Assembly: GCA_020284085.1 (NCBI GenBank)
Contig: JACEVL010000147.1
Location: 701,501 to 765,500, forward strand
Length of the DNA stretch: 64,000 nucleotides
DNA from: Aporrectodea caliginosa
Lineage: Eukaryota; Annelida; Clitellata; Crassiclitellata; Lumbricidae
Direction of reading: 5' to 3'
Shown here: in pieces, positions 46,200 through 57,976 of the stretch
How the letters are laid out: every line of letters starts with the position of its first letter
Numbering within the stretch: position 1 is the stretch's first letter
Translations under genes and position numbers: made by a program
Notes under the pieces: generated by a model
Told to the model about the DNA's origin: nothing
The model's database searches: none
What the model saw: the letters and a program-made list of their open reading frames with translations, nothing else

Positions 46200-47100
46200 G
46201 TATAAGAAAGTATTTTAGTAGATTGTGTTCTTTAAAAGAATTATGATAATCGAGATTATGTGTATCGTTTTGGCTAAATCGGGTTCCCTTGTTCTAAGAA
46301 TTGTAATCGTAATTAGTAACTTCTATTTCGCCGGTGTTTAATGCACAAGGCATCAACCGATAGCGCAACAAAACAAGCCGTAATCAGCTTATAATGCCCA
46401 GCAGAGAACCAGTCTGCTAAGATCCGCATGCAGTCTACGGTGGAAAAGCAATCTGAAAAGGTGTCTCAAGTTGAGAACGAAACGACATAAGCGACTGATC
46501 AGAACAGACAGATACAGGGAGAGAGAAGATGCAAATCGATGTTGCATATGGCTTCATCTTCGTCGTCATCGTCATCGTTTGCAGCAGGCAAAGCCGCCTT
46601 TTACATTCTCGTTCCAATTCAGCTGATCGCTGTGTCGGAAAATTATTTTAAGCGGACCAACTGCTAGAGTAGCTGTGGTCGATATTGCTGTTCTGCGCAA
46701 TGCTCATTAACATCATGGATGTTGGAAAACTTCGCCATTTAAGCATGACTGTAGACGTCATTATAGAGAAATGACCTAAAAATAACATTATGGTCTGATA
46801 GACTGATACTTTTTATTCCTTGCAATTACAGTATGAGGCTGCAAATGACCGGAAATTGGTTGCTCAAGTTTCATGTCTGCTGTATTCACTCACTCTGAAT
46901 ATTCTACATGTGTCTAAAACTGTCTATCGGGTCTCGAAAGTTGCGTTCATAGCTCAGATGCTCATAAATTTCAGTTGTTGTGGACTCTATTTTCAGTGCA
47001 CGAGTAACTGAATCTCCCAACCACGTTAAAAGCACCGCAGTTTATACCACAATTTCCTTTCATATAGTCCCCCCTATCCGTCGCGCAGATATTAATAGAG
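46200..47100. other. No recognisable feature
   Basis: No open frame with a recognised motif. A short AATGCACAAGGCAT motif at 46340-46353 also occurs near 16484. Confidence 0.4.
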
Positions 47101-47126
47101 TTTGACATAAATATGACACATGTAAA

Positions 47127-47130
47127 CACA

Positions 47131-47163
<33 letters not shown>

Positions 47164-47175
47164 CACACACACACA

Positions 47176-47207
<32 letters not shown>

Positions 47208-47290
47208 AACACACACACACACACACACACACACATGCACATACGCACACACGAACGTACACACGCACACACACGCACACACACCACACA
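47127..47290 (+). repeat. (CA)n/(CACG)n array
   Basis: CA dinucleotide array with a CACG block at 47174-47195. Frames are artefacts. Confidence 0.95.
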
Positions 47291-47879
47291 TAATAGGACA
47301 ACCACGCAAGCAACACATTCGAATAAACCGTCGCCTAAGTTATACCGCACCGTTTGCTCTCGTCCGAAAACACCTTGCATGCCAGTGTTTGTTGCGGGTG
47401 TGGCTGAGCGCGTGTGTGTCCGTGTGCGTGCTGCGCTTGTGTGTAGACTATAGAGAGCGTCTACTGTCTAAGCTTAGACCTACTAAGGCTGGTGGCATTT
47501 CGCTACGCGCTGCGGGAATGTGTGAGCAAGAAATAGTTCATCACAGCAGGCCAATCATCATGGCTATTATACAACGATCTATATGGATTGCGCTAGATTA
47601 GAACCACCACATATCGTTAGACAGTAATGTCTCCAATAACCAGACACGAACATGGTTTAAGAAATCGGTCGATCAGTGATTACAATGTCTAAAGTCAGTG
47701 CAGTCAGTGTGATCTTCCGGTGATAATCAGACAAGTGTGTGGATGTAGGGCGGAGTGCCTGTGATACCAAGCAGACTGTAGAACTCGACCTGTTATCTAG
47801 CTTTAGCTATAGCGAAGATCCGTTATAACGTCACCGATAACAATAACGAAGGCCAGGTCCATCATTAATAAAACCTGAG

Positions 47880-48080
47880 GTGCTCGTTAACTTAAGCTAA
47901 AACTGAAACTAAAACTAGAACAATAACGATAACAAATAAAAACTAAAACTCAAGAGGCACAGTCGCAACACCATAACTAAAACAAATACGAACAAAGCTG
48001 AACTAATAATAATGAAAATACATAACGAAAACCGCAACCAAACACTCGATAAAAACTCACGCGTGATCATTAGTGATCAT
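47880..48080 (+). repeat. A-rich AACTAAAACTAA-type degenerate repeat
   Basis: Irregular repeats of AAAACTAAAAC, AATAACGA and AACCAAAC. Such sequence forms the subterminal part of some hAT MITEs, but no ends were found. TGATCATTAG is duplicated at 48064-48082. Confidence 0.45.
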
Positions 48081-49015
48081 TAGTGTCCCTCACTTAATTA
48101 GCAGAGTTTCATCGTTACGGTTCGATTGTTCTGTTCTGTTACTCTGTGGTCCATGCAGGCTGTTGGCTGAATGTTCAAATGAGTTGTTTGAATTCGTGTT
48201 TAGCTGATGTCACTGGTGCAAGTTAAATTTAGAGGTGGATAAGCTTATAGCGTGTGATTTCAGGGAGTATTCAAATAGAAAATCAAGAAAATATGAGCAA
48301 ATATATTCTTGAAAATTCCCATAAACCAACTCTCAGTTTGATAAATCCGTTAGGCAGATAATTTCACGAGTAAAGCTTACCAGATGTTTGACTGTTTCAG
48401 AGAATAATGGGATGCGTTAAAGATTGGATCAAAATACCAAGCACTGGTAGTACTATAATTCTAGCAAGTCATCTTAAACTAAGCCAGTTTATGCCCTCTG
48501 GCTTTATTGCTTAAACTTCAATGCACAGTCTACTACTATAGCTATAGTACAGTACGAATAGCGTTCTGGAAATCTTTCTGCGGCTGAAACGGTCATTTCA
48601 ATTTCGGTGGTTCTTGAGGCAAGAATATTTCTGAAATTGTGGCATCCTTACTGAAAAAATCTGAGCTTTACCGTTGTCACTATATGAGCACAATTATTTT
48701 TCAATGAGTATGCATTTATTATTTCCGTTGTAAAGCATCCTATGACGCTTGAGTAGATTTGACTACTTGACCTCTGTTAGAGGCCTTCATGCTGGTAACG
48801 GTTTACTGTGACAATATCAAAAACATATTTTAAGAGAACATTATTTTGCTGTTTACTGAGATAAATTTAATTTTTGATATTGACTTGGAACTTCCCCTCA
48901 CCTCAAGTAACGATCTCCTTATTTTAACGCATTGCATCTAATGTGCCACAGATTGAATTGTGTTGACTTATGGTGTTAGCTGCTTACACATTCTAGATAT
49001 TGGTAAAAATGTAAT
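48081..49015. other. No recognisable feature
   Basis: AT-rich unique-looking DNA with no recognised coding or repeat motif. Confidence 0.45.
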
Positions 49016-49019
49016 TTTA

Positions 49020-49640
49020 ATCATAGTGCTTCCGTTCACGCCCGGACGTTAACGGAACCCAAACACTACATTCACGCCCGTCACGATATTGCCTATAAAA
49101 CATGTCACGTGAACTTGATAACTTCCGTCTGAATTTTGAAATGGCGGACATCGAAGTAGGAGACTTTTTGGCAACTTTTAAGTTTTAAGGTGTCGTGAGG
49201 ATCGGTTAGGGTCAGATTGGGCGTCGTGAGGGTCGGTTTTGGGTCAGGGTTAGTGACGTCATTAGAAAAAAATTCCGCCACATTAGTAAATTTTGCATGC
49301 GTTAGGCCTAATATCCCGCCGGACGTTAGCCCATCCTCGACAGCATAAATCACGTCTGTCAGCATTGACCAATTGCGTAACGGGCGTTCGAGTACCGTGT
49401 ATCTATAGGCTCAGGTCGGGCGTGACCGTATCCACGACCAATTTTAAATACCAGCATCTTAAGTAATACCAGCATCATTATAGGGCATGATAATATTTAG
49501 TTAGAGCAGAGGACGACTGCAGACAGAATATTCAGTAGAAAACAGGGAACCAGCGTCTATATTTTTTAATCTAACCGTTCTGCAATGGCCGACGAATTCT
49601 GTAAAACGTGCGGTAAAATCTTCGCCGAGAAAGATTAGGT
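49020..49640 (+). promoter_or_regulatory. GC-richer patch with CRE-like site and two short ATG frames
   Basis: Contains GTGACGTCATT (CRE, about 49253-49263), repeated CACGCCCGGACG/CACGCCCGTCACG motifs, and two short frames in good start context. One is GAAATGGCG at 49141 (MADIEVGDFLATFKF, 15 codons). The other is GCAATGGCC at 49585 (MADEFCKTCGKIFAEKD, 17 codons, ending at 49638), which looks like the first half of a C2H2 zinc finger. No convincing donor site or downstream exon was seen. Confidence 0.25.
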
Positions 49641-50654
49641 GGACGTTGTTCGTTGTTCGTCGATTGAGTAGGTATATACTATAGGAGGTATAGGCACCAG
49701 TAGAAGTATTTTGGAAATTCAACTTCTGATTGCATTGCAAAGTAATTCATTTCACAATTAATCTTTTGGTCAGTAGCCTACGACTAAGGACTGTCCACAA
49801 AATAGAGTATACGGCAGCCTAAGTTATAGTGTGACTAATAGGGATCGTCCTCAAAATTGAGTTGCACGATCGTAGGCCTATAGTTACGAGTCGATGAAAA
49901 TCGCGGAGCTGTTATTGAGACGACATCGTTTGCTACACGGTGAACTGTTCAGAAAGTATAATACCAATAGTATACGAGGATTCGATGAGGTGGATATTGT
50001 TACCAGCCGATGATAATCGATGAACTGTTTTTGAGACGATATTGCCCGTGGTACGGTGAACTGCATGGAAACTGAACTATCCGTCAACGAGGATTTGATA
50101 AAGTTTGCTATATTATTGGGCTATAAGGACTTCATGTCTTGAGAAGGAACGACGAGATTTTACTTATATACACTGTATACACGCTGCAATGTTCGAGTGA
50201 GAATATACTAGCTTAAAGAATTACAACGAATGAGGTTAGCCATGGGTGAAAAAAATGGAATTAGTTAATAACGATGCTGGTTAAATATATAGGATTATTA
50301 ATGACATAGGCGCCGACTTTTTGCTCTAACCAATCGGCCATTGGTAAGAGGCTATAATAATTGTGTATGAGACTATGAGTATGTCGGCGTGTGTGTCTCT
50401 AGTAATGTCTGGTCATGTGCACGTGTGCTTGTGGCTATAAATCTTATAGTGTCCGTCTACTATTAACAGCCACGCTCTATCTAATCTCGATCGCGACTGC
50501 ATTGTCTTCTCCAAAGTCTGTTTATAGCTGTCATGCCATTGTTTTGTATTGCTTGAAAAGGGCAGAATTCCCGTTTCAGACGACGTCCATCGTCTTCGAT
50601 CCGAAGTCTTCGTTAAATAAATGAGCAGCAGTCAGTCAACTTGAATACTGAGAC

Positions 50655-50795
50655 GGACGAACGAACGAGCGAGCGGTCGGACGGACGGGCGGAAGGATGG
50701 ACGGACGGTCGGACGGGCGGGCGGGCGGGCGAGCGGACGGACGGATGAACGGACGGTTGAACGGACGGACGGACGGAAGGACGGAAGGACTCACA
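50655..50795 (+). repeat. (GGAC)n/(GGCG)n degenerate array
   Basis: ACGGACGG/GGGCGGGC tetranucleotide-type repeat. Arg/Gly- and Pro/Ser-rich frames are artefacts. Confidence 0.9.
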
Positions 50796-51560
50796 CAAAG
50801 CACGAAAACAGACAAAGCCTATAACCAAGGCAGCACTAAGCAACGTTTCAATGCTTTATGGCGTTTATGCCAAGATATTAGAGTAATTATAGACGCATAC
50901 ATATAGTACAGTTTAATCTTCTATCATTGGACGCTAATCACTTTTATCTAAAGCGTCAATAAAAGATTCAATCCCAGTGATGTCACCCTCTGAGAAACGA
51001 AGGTATAGCACGCTTTTTTCGTAATCAAAAGATTGCGAGCTCCAGCATGCTAAGGGCTAATGATGACACTCTGTGTAACGACCATAAATTAGTTGCTCAC
51101 GTGTATTTGTCTCTGCCACCAAGCAATATATGTTGGTGGTACAGGAGTATGCTGGGAATTATACGACAAGTTTTATGATACACTGGCCCCGTGTCCATGA
51201 CCTCAGCAGTGAGTCCATTGCAAGATCCAAAGAGTACACAATGAAAGCCTCCCATAACTTGGTTAGTTAGTTATCCCGATACTTGATATACAGTAAGCAA
51301 GTAAGTAAGTAAGTTTATAATTTATTCAAACACCAATAGCAAGCAAATAGAGCTCATATTAAATGCTCAGGTCCACCACTTTGGGATTCTCTTCCTCCAA
51401 ATTTAATAAATATATTACACATGGCTCAATTTAAAGCTCAACTGAAACATTATCTCTTGAACACATAAAAACAATATGACTCGATAGATTGTACTTTAGT
51501 TAAGATTGTTTATAATGTACAACGGTGAACATTATAATCTGTTTTGTTTTGATCTTATTT

Positions 51561-52523
51561 CAGTGTCTCGCAAACTTTTTTAACTCCCGGCACACTCAGC
51601 AGAGCAAATTTATATCGCGGCACACCAATTAAAATTTATTAAAATTACAAATCGCAGAAACGCAACCAACTGGGCTTTTGCCGCTGATATCTGTAGTTTC
51701 ATCGATTTGTAGTGCCCAAAAATTGTCAACTTTCTCTTTTGCATTCATGAAAATTTAATGATCTCGGAGCTGATAATCAACGTCTAGCGACATATCTTGA
51801 ATCCTTCGAGAAATCCTATCAGCTGACAATGGAATATGCCTTATTTGTTCGACAGCTTCGTGGCTTATCATGGAATCACCAACGCCGGCAAAATAACAAT
51901 AACAACACGTGGAGTTTCTTCTTCTCTGCTAAAAGTTGTGCAATCTTGTAACTTGCGATTTGTGCCTTCTTTGGGATCGAACAAAATGTCTTCAGCTTTT
52001 TTATGCTAAATAAGCTTATGAGTTTCTAAAAGTAATCTTTCAGCTTGACTTTGAGCTCTCGATGGTTTTTGTCTGATGTCGTTCAAGCTTACTCGGCAAT
52101 ATTGCCTCGCTTGAAAGCGTTGTTGAGCAAATCAAACAATACGAAAGCGATCTGTCTTTGAAACTAAATCCGATATAATTTTTTTATATTTACGTTTCGA
52201 TAGACTGGATGGTTTGGATATCTGTAAATTTTCCCCTCTACTCAGTCTACTGTCGTCCTATCCATCATTTTTCGGTTCTTGCCAATAACATAGAACAGAT
52301 TAATGTGACTATAGTTTTTACTTTTCAACACATGACATAGAATAACTGTGAATGAGCAACTATTCTTAAAAATGAAAACATTAAAAAGCTGAAAATTGTG
52401 TTTATGAAATGATTTCTTATAAAGTCAATTAAAGAGTTTGCGAATTTTAAGTTTCTCTCGCGGCACACCTGAAATCTCGCACGGCACACTAGTGTGCCGC
52501 GGCATACAGTTTGCGATACACTG
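51561..52523 (-). mobile_element. hAT element, 963 bp, exact 8-bp duplication
   Basis: The left end is CAGTGTCTCGCAAACTTTTT. The right end reverse complemented is CAGTGTATCGCAAACTGTAT. TCTTATTT flanks both sides exactly (51553-51560 and 52524-52531). GGCACAC motifs lie inside both ends, including ACTAGTGTGCCGCGGC near the right end. It contains a broken transposase fragment on the minus strand and so is a deletion derivative of a coding element. Confidence 0.95.
51630..52140 (-). pseudogene. hAT transposase N-terminal fragment (DUF4371 type)
   Basis: Minus-strand pieces in different frames include SYKIAQLLAEKKK, RHIPLSADRISRRIQDMSLD then VDYQLRDH, and KEKVDNFWALQIDETTDISG. These match the order of the N-terminal half of DUF4371/ZMYM-type hAT transposases, including the IDETTDIS block that carries the first catalytic Asp. 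Stops and frameshifts are numerous, and the second Asp, the C-H pair and the dimerisation domain are absent. Together with the relic at 9.0-9.66 kb it shows that this hAT branch has been active in this genome. Confidence 0.75.
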
Positions 52524-52813
52524 TCTTATTTGTTTTAAATCTAGTATTGCAATGTTTTGTTATTTAGTTGTTTGGCTATGATTTAGCCCTAACATTGTTA
52601 TTTAAGTTGAATTTTCTATATGATCATAAAAATCGTCTTGCCATCAGTAAATGTAATATGGAAAAAGGGCAGCCCTGCAATAGCGGATTATTTTATCCTT
52701 TAGGGCTGTACTGTTGACGGCATCAGCAGATTAACATTTTTTTAAATGACTGATTGTCAATTAATTGTGCTGTTGTTGATTCAATAAAACGGCTGATTGA
52801 TTGATTGATTGAT

Positions 52814-53270
52814 ATAACTAGGAGAGTCATTACTCGCATACCACCACAGACACTAAAGACCCAACCGGCGAAGTCCCATCCAGTGTCAACAGCTGACATC
52901 ATCATAAGAGTTCATGGAACAAGTTGCGTCGATGGTGTAGAGTTCTTTTCCAACGGAAGCGATTCGTGCCAAGCCAGTTGCAAGCGTCATCAACAGCGAA
53001 ATGAAGAGCCAATAGTCCACCGTTGAAGCACGTTTGAGAACAGATGTCGTCGACTCGACAGTGTTCGCCATATATCCTGCCCTGCGCCAGATGGACGTAT
53101 GACCGCTCACTTGTCCCTATTCGACAAGGTTGTTTGCACGACAACCCTGGTCCGTCCGAAATCCGTTTAGTGCTACCAGAGTCGTCGAGAAAAGTTGGAG
53201 TGACATCAACTAGCCGTACATGGGCGGAGTGACACGCGTATACCCTGTCAAAATGCTCTGCTGCTGACTA
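52814..53270 (-). other. GC-richer region with overlapping open frames, unassigned
   Basis: One minus frame is open from about 53270 to 52902 (about 120 codons) and includes VRLVDVTPTFLDDSGSTKRI, GLSCKQPCRIGTSERSY and GEHCRVDDICSQTCFNGG. A second, shifted frame (53110-52886) contains a hydrophobic stretch YWLFISLLMTLATGLA. Both are Cys-containing and not simple-sequence. I recognise no family, and two overlapping frames cannot both be coding. Splice signals are weak. Real coding is possible but unproven. Confidence 0.25.
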
Positions 53271-53467
53271 TATAGCAAAGAACAATGAGCGATGTTCTTA
53301 ATGTCTGGGCACTGGTACTCTAAATCGAACCAGCGTGTTTGCTCTTTCAAGCGCTGTCCTATATGTATCAGCTCAGCCTTCTTCAAGTGTTGATGGTGTG
53401 CTGATGGTCGATGCGTTGGCCGTTGAACCTAATGCTTAATTTTTGTTCAGCAAACAATAAACTAAAC

Positions 53468-53899
53468 TAGGCCTGGTACTGATTTAGAAAAATAATCGAT
53501 TAATCTCCTAAATTTACTTCCATTAATCGATTAGATTCGATTAATTTGGTATATCTAAAGCGTGAAAACTGTTTAAGATGTAGTCACAGCGTCAAAAACT
53601 TCAATCATTCCACATCGTGAAGGTGAAGCGATGAGTTTGAATCAAGGTAAGCGAACTGTTTATTGAAATGAAGACGGTTAGCTTATAATTTTGTCACAAT
53701 CTTCGACATTTACCTCAAATGCAAAATGATAGCTTAATTTTCCACTCAAACGTTTCACGCAATCATTGTTCGCCATATTGTTTACTCCGGAAACGGGCCG
53801 CTGGACATCGTGAAATAAGTAAAAAAATTAAACGAACAAGCCACAATTAATAGTTTTAACGATTAATTGATTAATTAATCGTTAAAATCCGCAGCTCTG
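53468..53899. mobile_element. hAT MITE, 432 bp, near-exact 8-bp duplication
   Basis: The left end is TAGGCCTGGTACTGATTTAG. The right end reverse complemented is CAGAGCTGCGGATTTTAACG. Flanks are AACTAAAC (53460-53467) and AACTAATC (53900-53907), 7 of 8 identical. Subterminal AATCGATTAATC and AACGATTAATTGATTAATTA motifs are shared in style with 57423-57968 and 5780-5890. Non-coding. Confidence 0.8.
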
Positions 53900-54069
53900 A
53901 ACTAATCGAATAGCAGTGAGTCCACTTAATACCAGACGTCCGCAGCTGTGCATGTATTATAGCACAGCCGTCCCGCGGTCCTTCTAATTTGGTCGAGTGA
54001 CCGGATATCCGTCGAGCCGTCGGGTCCGCGTAGAACGGGTATTTCATCCCTCGTCGAAGAGCCATCACC

Positions 54070-54145
54070 GTAGTGCCAGTCCCAAGCCTGGATAAAGAAG
54101 GAGGGCGACGCTAATCATCTTTGTTATGACACAGTGTCGTTAAGC
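54070..54145 (+). repeat. Dispersed repeat (LINE 3'-UTR-like), copy 1
   Basis: GTGCCAGTCCCAAGCCTGGA, then AAAGAAGGAGGGCGACGCTA and ACACAGTGTCGTTAA. Copies lie at 54408-54480 (plus) and 60412-60482 (minus). The CCAGTCCCAAGCC(T/C)GGATAAA block recurs, from memory, in 3' parts of some animal LINEs, but I could not confirm which. Confidence 0.6.
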
Positions 54146-54407
54146 AGTAACCAAGCCACCACTGATCAACGCTTGAGGTCATACAAAAAACTCCGTCGCT
54201 CCTCCTCCGCGACAGAGACGAAATTACCCGGCTGCAGACGACGCACATAGGTCGATCAACGTGGGTGGGGGGGGGGGATCGAGCGGACATTAGGAAGCCC
54301 ATACCCCTCATGCAGTCACAACGGCCAAGGTGTTTTCACAGAAAGAACCGCCCAAAGAGTATAAAATCCACGACGGAAACGAAGAATATATAATAAACTC
54401 CGCCCGT

Positions 54408-54480
54408 GCCAGTCCCAAGTATGGACAAGGGAGGAGGGCGACGCTAATCATTTTCGTCATCACACAGTGTCGTTAAACTG
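54408..54480 (+). repeat. Dispersed repeat, copy 2
   Basis: GTGCCAGTCCCAAGTATGGA, AGGGAGGAGGGCGACGCTAA and ACACAGTGTCGTTAAACT. It is separated from copy 1 by about 260 bases that include a GGGGGGGGGG run (54267-54278). Confidence 0.6.
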
Positions 54481-54489
54481 AAAATACTA

Positions 54490-55440
54490 AGAGTACTATG
54501 TTCCATGTTTCCACATGTCATATAGGACTTCTTCACTCACCCAAATACGCTGGACGGAAGAATGCAGACATGGACGAATGACAACCGTGTATGGAAGTGC
54601 ATTACACTACCATAATGGGACAGTATAATGGAGCCGTCCAATAGAGACGCCTCAATACAGTGGAGTCGCGATCGTCTAACCCTGAGACGTGAAAGGTACA
54701 TTAAAAGCAGACGTCACTCGATGGCTGTATAGAGCCCAAAGCGAATAGCAGCAGCAATGACGTCAATTTCACAAAGACCTCTGGTTATATATATAGCCAG
54801 GCTATGCATGTCGAATGGACAATCTGTTGTATGCATGCATCCATGAATACGTACAGGAACTGTTATAGATAGACATAAAGACAAGTAGGAATTGCATAAT
54901 TTTTGCTCTATAACTGCATACGGATGCTATCTTTCGTAATTTTTATGAAAATTCTCTTTAAAAACTCGCCGATAAAACTACACAAATGTAGTATTCACAT
55001 TATCCGCGAAACATTATTTGCCCCGACCAACCAAGTGCCACAACACGCTAATCTACAGTTTAGTGTAATGCACAAGGAGCTTGAAGGACGGAATGGTAGA
55101 ATAGCTCGTATCTCGCAGGAATTACCTATCGCAAGACATAATATGGCAGAGGTGAACAAGTATCTCTGTCTCTGTATCTCTGTATCTCTCTTTTTCGTCT
55201 CTCTTTCTGTTTCTGTCTCTCTGTGTCTTTCTGTGTCTCTCTGTCTCTGTCTCTGTGTGTCTCTGTCTGTCTATAAAGAAATACAGTGCTTTTAAAGGGA
55301 TTAAAGGCTAAGCATAAATGCTTCTTGTGATGACATTGGATGCATAGGTTTGCCTGAATGTCAGTCATCGAATCGTCTGAAGAGAAGAACGAAGCACAGA
55401 AGAAGGAGAAGAAAAAGATCATTCAGAAGATGACAATGGT
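54490..55440. other. No recognisable gene
   Basis: A TCTCTGTCTC-type pyrimidine tract at 55165-55275 explains the open frames there. Confidence 0.5.
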
Positions 55441-55789
55441 GGCGATGATGATGATGATGACCATGCATGCATCTTGAGCTGCGTGTTGCGTTCTTCTCTT
55501 ATCAGAAACCGGAACGATCAGATTCAGCCGGACCTTATGCGTTCCTCTCAATGCCAGAGGAACATTAGATCTTTTGTTCCCAAGAGGAACATTAGCTTCA
55601 TCATTACCTACAACCAGGCGTTCGATCCTTTACGTTCTTTAAGGAAAATCGATCTCCTTCAGTTAATTGGATTCGATCCTCTTTGCGTTTAGAGAATTGA
55701 TCGACCCTTTTGTTCGACGAAGGACTTCCGCTTCTGACGAAGGTCATGACCTTTGAATCGTCCAATCCACCGACGCAATCGAATAACCA

Positions 55790-56090
55790 GGGCAGTAGCA
55801 GCAGCCACTCTCCTTCTCGTCCTCTTCCTTCTTCTCATCCTCCACGTCCTTCTCCTCCTCTTCCTTCTCCTTCTCATTCTCCTCTTCCTCCTCCTCTTCC
55901 TCTTCCTCGTGCTCTTCCTCCTTCTCTTTCTCCTCCTCCTACTTCTCCTACAGTCTTTCCTACCTCTTTCTCCTCCGTCTCCTCCTCCTCTTCCTCTATC
56001 TTCCCCTTCTCCTCTTTCTCCTCCTCCTTCTCCTCCTCCTACTTCTCCTACCGTCTTTCCTGCCTCATTCTCCCATTACTACTCTTAATG
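55790..56090 (+). repeat. Polypyrimidine tract with about 100-bp internal duplication
   Basis: Cytosine/thymine-only stretches of CTCCTC and TTCTCC. TCCTCCTCCTACTTCTCCTA followed by C(A/C)GTCTTTCCT occurs at 55930 and again at 56031. A 271-codon Ser/Pro-rich plus frame and an Arg-rich minus frame are composition artefacts. Confidence 0.85.
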
Positions 56091-56739
56091 CTGATCGTTC
56101 TTGCTCCAATTCTTCCTCGTACTGATTTCTCCCCTCCTCCTCCTTCTTCGACTCTGTATCTTGCTCTCTCCTGCAACTCTCGCTCCTTCTCCCCTTCTCT
56201 CAACCACCAGCCTTCTTCCTTCCTCCTCCTCTTTCCACTTCCTGTTCGCCTACTCTCCGCCCGTGCACCGTCGTATGTGCATCGTTTGGTTGAGCAACTT
56301 CTCAAAGAGCAACCGCAGCCTCCTTCAATCCACCGCATCTCAATACTACGCATCTGTTCTGCACAGCATCCAAGGCGCAAGGAAGCAAACAACCCGATGA
56401 ACAGACATACAGACAGCAATACACGCACATGCAGACAGACAGACAGAACTTCCATGCAGGTCGAAATAGATAGACAGGGCGCGAAGAAATATGAGATGAA
56501 AAACACAGCAACACAGTATACTTAGACAGACAGGCACACAGACAGGCACACGGACAGGCGTGTAAAGGCAGAGCTAGACAAAGAGACAGAAGTGAGCTGT
56601 TGTCACGCGTTCTGTCAATCCCTGGACAGTAATTGGCGGAAGTATCTCATGTAATGATGCGTTCAATGCTTCTGGCTCTGCCATCTTTCGCCAGATGCGA
56701 CTGCAGCGACGGTAGCAATGGTCGTGCGTGATGATGATG

Positions 56740-56818
56740 ATCATTTGGTGGTGGTGGTGGTGGTGGTGCCGTGGTGGTGGTGGTGGTGCCGTGGTGGTGG
56801 TGGTGGTGCATGGTGGAA
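56740..56818 (+). repeat. (GTG)n minisatellite
   Basis: GTGGTGGTGGTGGTGCC units of about 23 bases repeated three times, within which GTG triplets repeat. Confidence 0.9.
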
Positions 56819-57167
56819 GATGACTGGGAAGTGGTCTCATACATACAGGCCGCTGGGCTTCGTCCATCGGTGCCGTGCCTCGTGAGCAGGCGACCATCTA
56901 TGTTCGCAGTTGAGTCAATAAAATCCGAGGAACGAAGCCGACTATGTCTCATTGTCTGCCAGCCTATCTCTGCCTCTGTGCCTCCTGTTGTATCTCTGCC
57001 TGTATCTCTCCTTTTCACCGTGCGTCCGCTTTCTTTCGTCTATTCAATGCTCCTGCATGCACGAAACGCAGACGGTCGAAGGAAAACGTGAAGATTAAGG
57101 TCAATCCGAGACTCTGCGATATCTCGGGGGTCAGTCCATCTTAAGTCATATTCTGCTGTCACGACGA

Positions 57168-57196
57168 ACGGACGGACGGACGGACGGACGGACGGG
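57168..57196 (+). repeat. (GGAC)n array
   Basis: Short pure GGAC array of about seven units. Confidence 0.95.
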
Positions 57197-57422
57197 TGAC
57201 CGGCTGTGACGGCTTCATTTGATCATCCGCCGTCGTGGATTTCCTATCATCCACTTCGTTCTGTTGTTACCTATCTCACGGTCAATCTAGATGGGTTAAA
57301 GCACTCTTCAAAGGCACGCTCGACCGATCGCTCGAATAGATACACAGTTAAACAAACACAAACACAAACCATGAATACGTCTCACGCAAACAATGATTGT
57401 CCTTCGACCACGAAATGTCAAT

Positions 57423-57968
57423 CAGAGATGGGTAACTAATCGATTAGATTCTAATCGATTAGATTAGACAAACAGCTAATTCTAATTCTAATCGATTAGC
57501 TACAAGATTTTACCAATTCAAATTCTAATCGAATTTCAGTAGCTAATTCTAATTCTAATCGATTAACAATTTAACTAATCGATTAGCTAATCAATTATAG
57601 CTGTTTGCCTAAGTTTAGTTAATTCTAATTCTAGTCGATTAGCTACAAGATTTTACCAATTCAAATTCTAATCGATTAGCAAATTTCAGTAGCTAATTCT
57701 AATTCTAATCGATTAGCAATTTAACCAATCGATTATATAATCAATTAGCTGTTCGCCCAAGTTTGGCTAATACTAATTCTAATCGATCAGTTACACGATC
57801 AGTTTACTAATTATAATTCTAATCGATTAGCAATTTAACTAATCGATTATATAAGCAATTAGCTGTTTGCCCAAGTTTGACTAATTCTAATTCTAATAGA
57901 TCAGTTACACGATTTTGCTAATTCTAATTCTAATCGATTAGCAATTTAACTAATCGTGTCCATCTCTG
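57423..57968. mobile_element. hAT MITE built of CTAATCGATTAG satellite, exact 8-bp duplication
   Basis: The ends are CAGAGATGG (57423-57431) and its perfect inverse CCATCTCTG (57960-57968). ATGTCAAT flanks both sides exactly (57415-57422 and 57969-57976). The whole interior is tandem AATTCTAATTCTAATCGATT units arranged in a larger period of about 130-150 bases (with AGCTGTTTGCCCAAGTTTG and CTACAAGATTTTACC markers). It has no coding capacity. Confidence 0.95.
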
Positions 57969-57976
57969 ATGTCAAT

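Larger units (their letters stand above)
51358..52810 (+). mobile_element. L2/CR1-like LINE 3' fragment, interrupted by a hAT element
   Basis: The frame at 51369-51470 reads SGPPLWDSLPPNLINI, then FKAQLKHYLLNT and a stop, matching the GPxLWNSLPPNL and FKxxLKxYLL blocks at the C terminus of CR1/L2-clade reverse transcriptases. The 3' UTR is interrupted at 51560 by a 963-bp hAT insertion and continues at 52532. It contains GGGCAGCCCTGCAATAGCGG and TTTAGGGCTGTACTGTTG (about 52667-52717), which fold as a 3' stem-loop, then an AATAAA signal (52783-52788) and a (GATT)n tail (52793-52813). The copy is 5'-truncated and inactive. It is the most complete LINE 3' end in the window. Confidence 0.7.

Noticed and set aside
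55710..56525. 271-codon plus-strand frame
   Set aside because: Ser/Pro/Leu-rich throughout because the DNA is pyrimidine-only. No domain, and it overlaps a tandem duplication.
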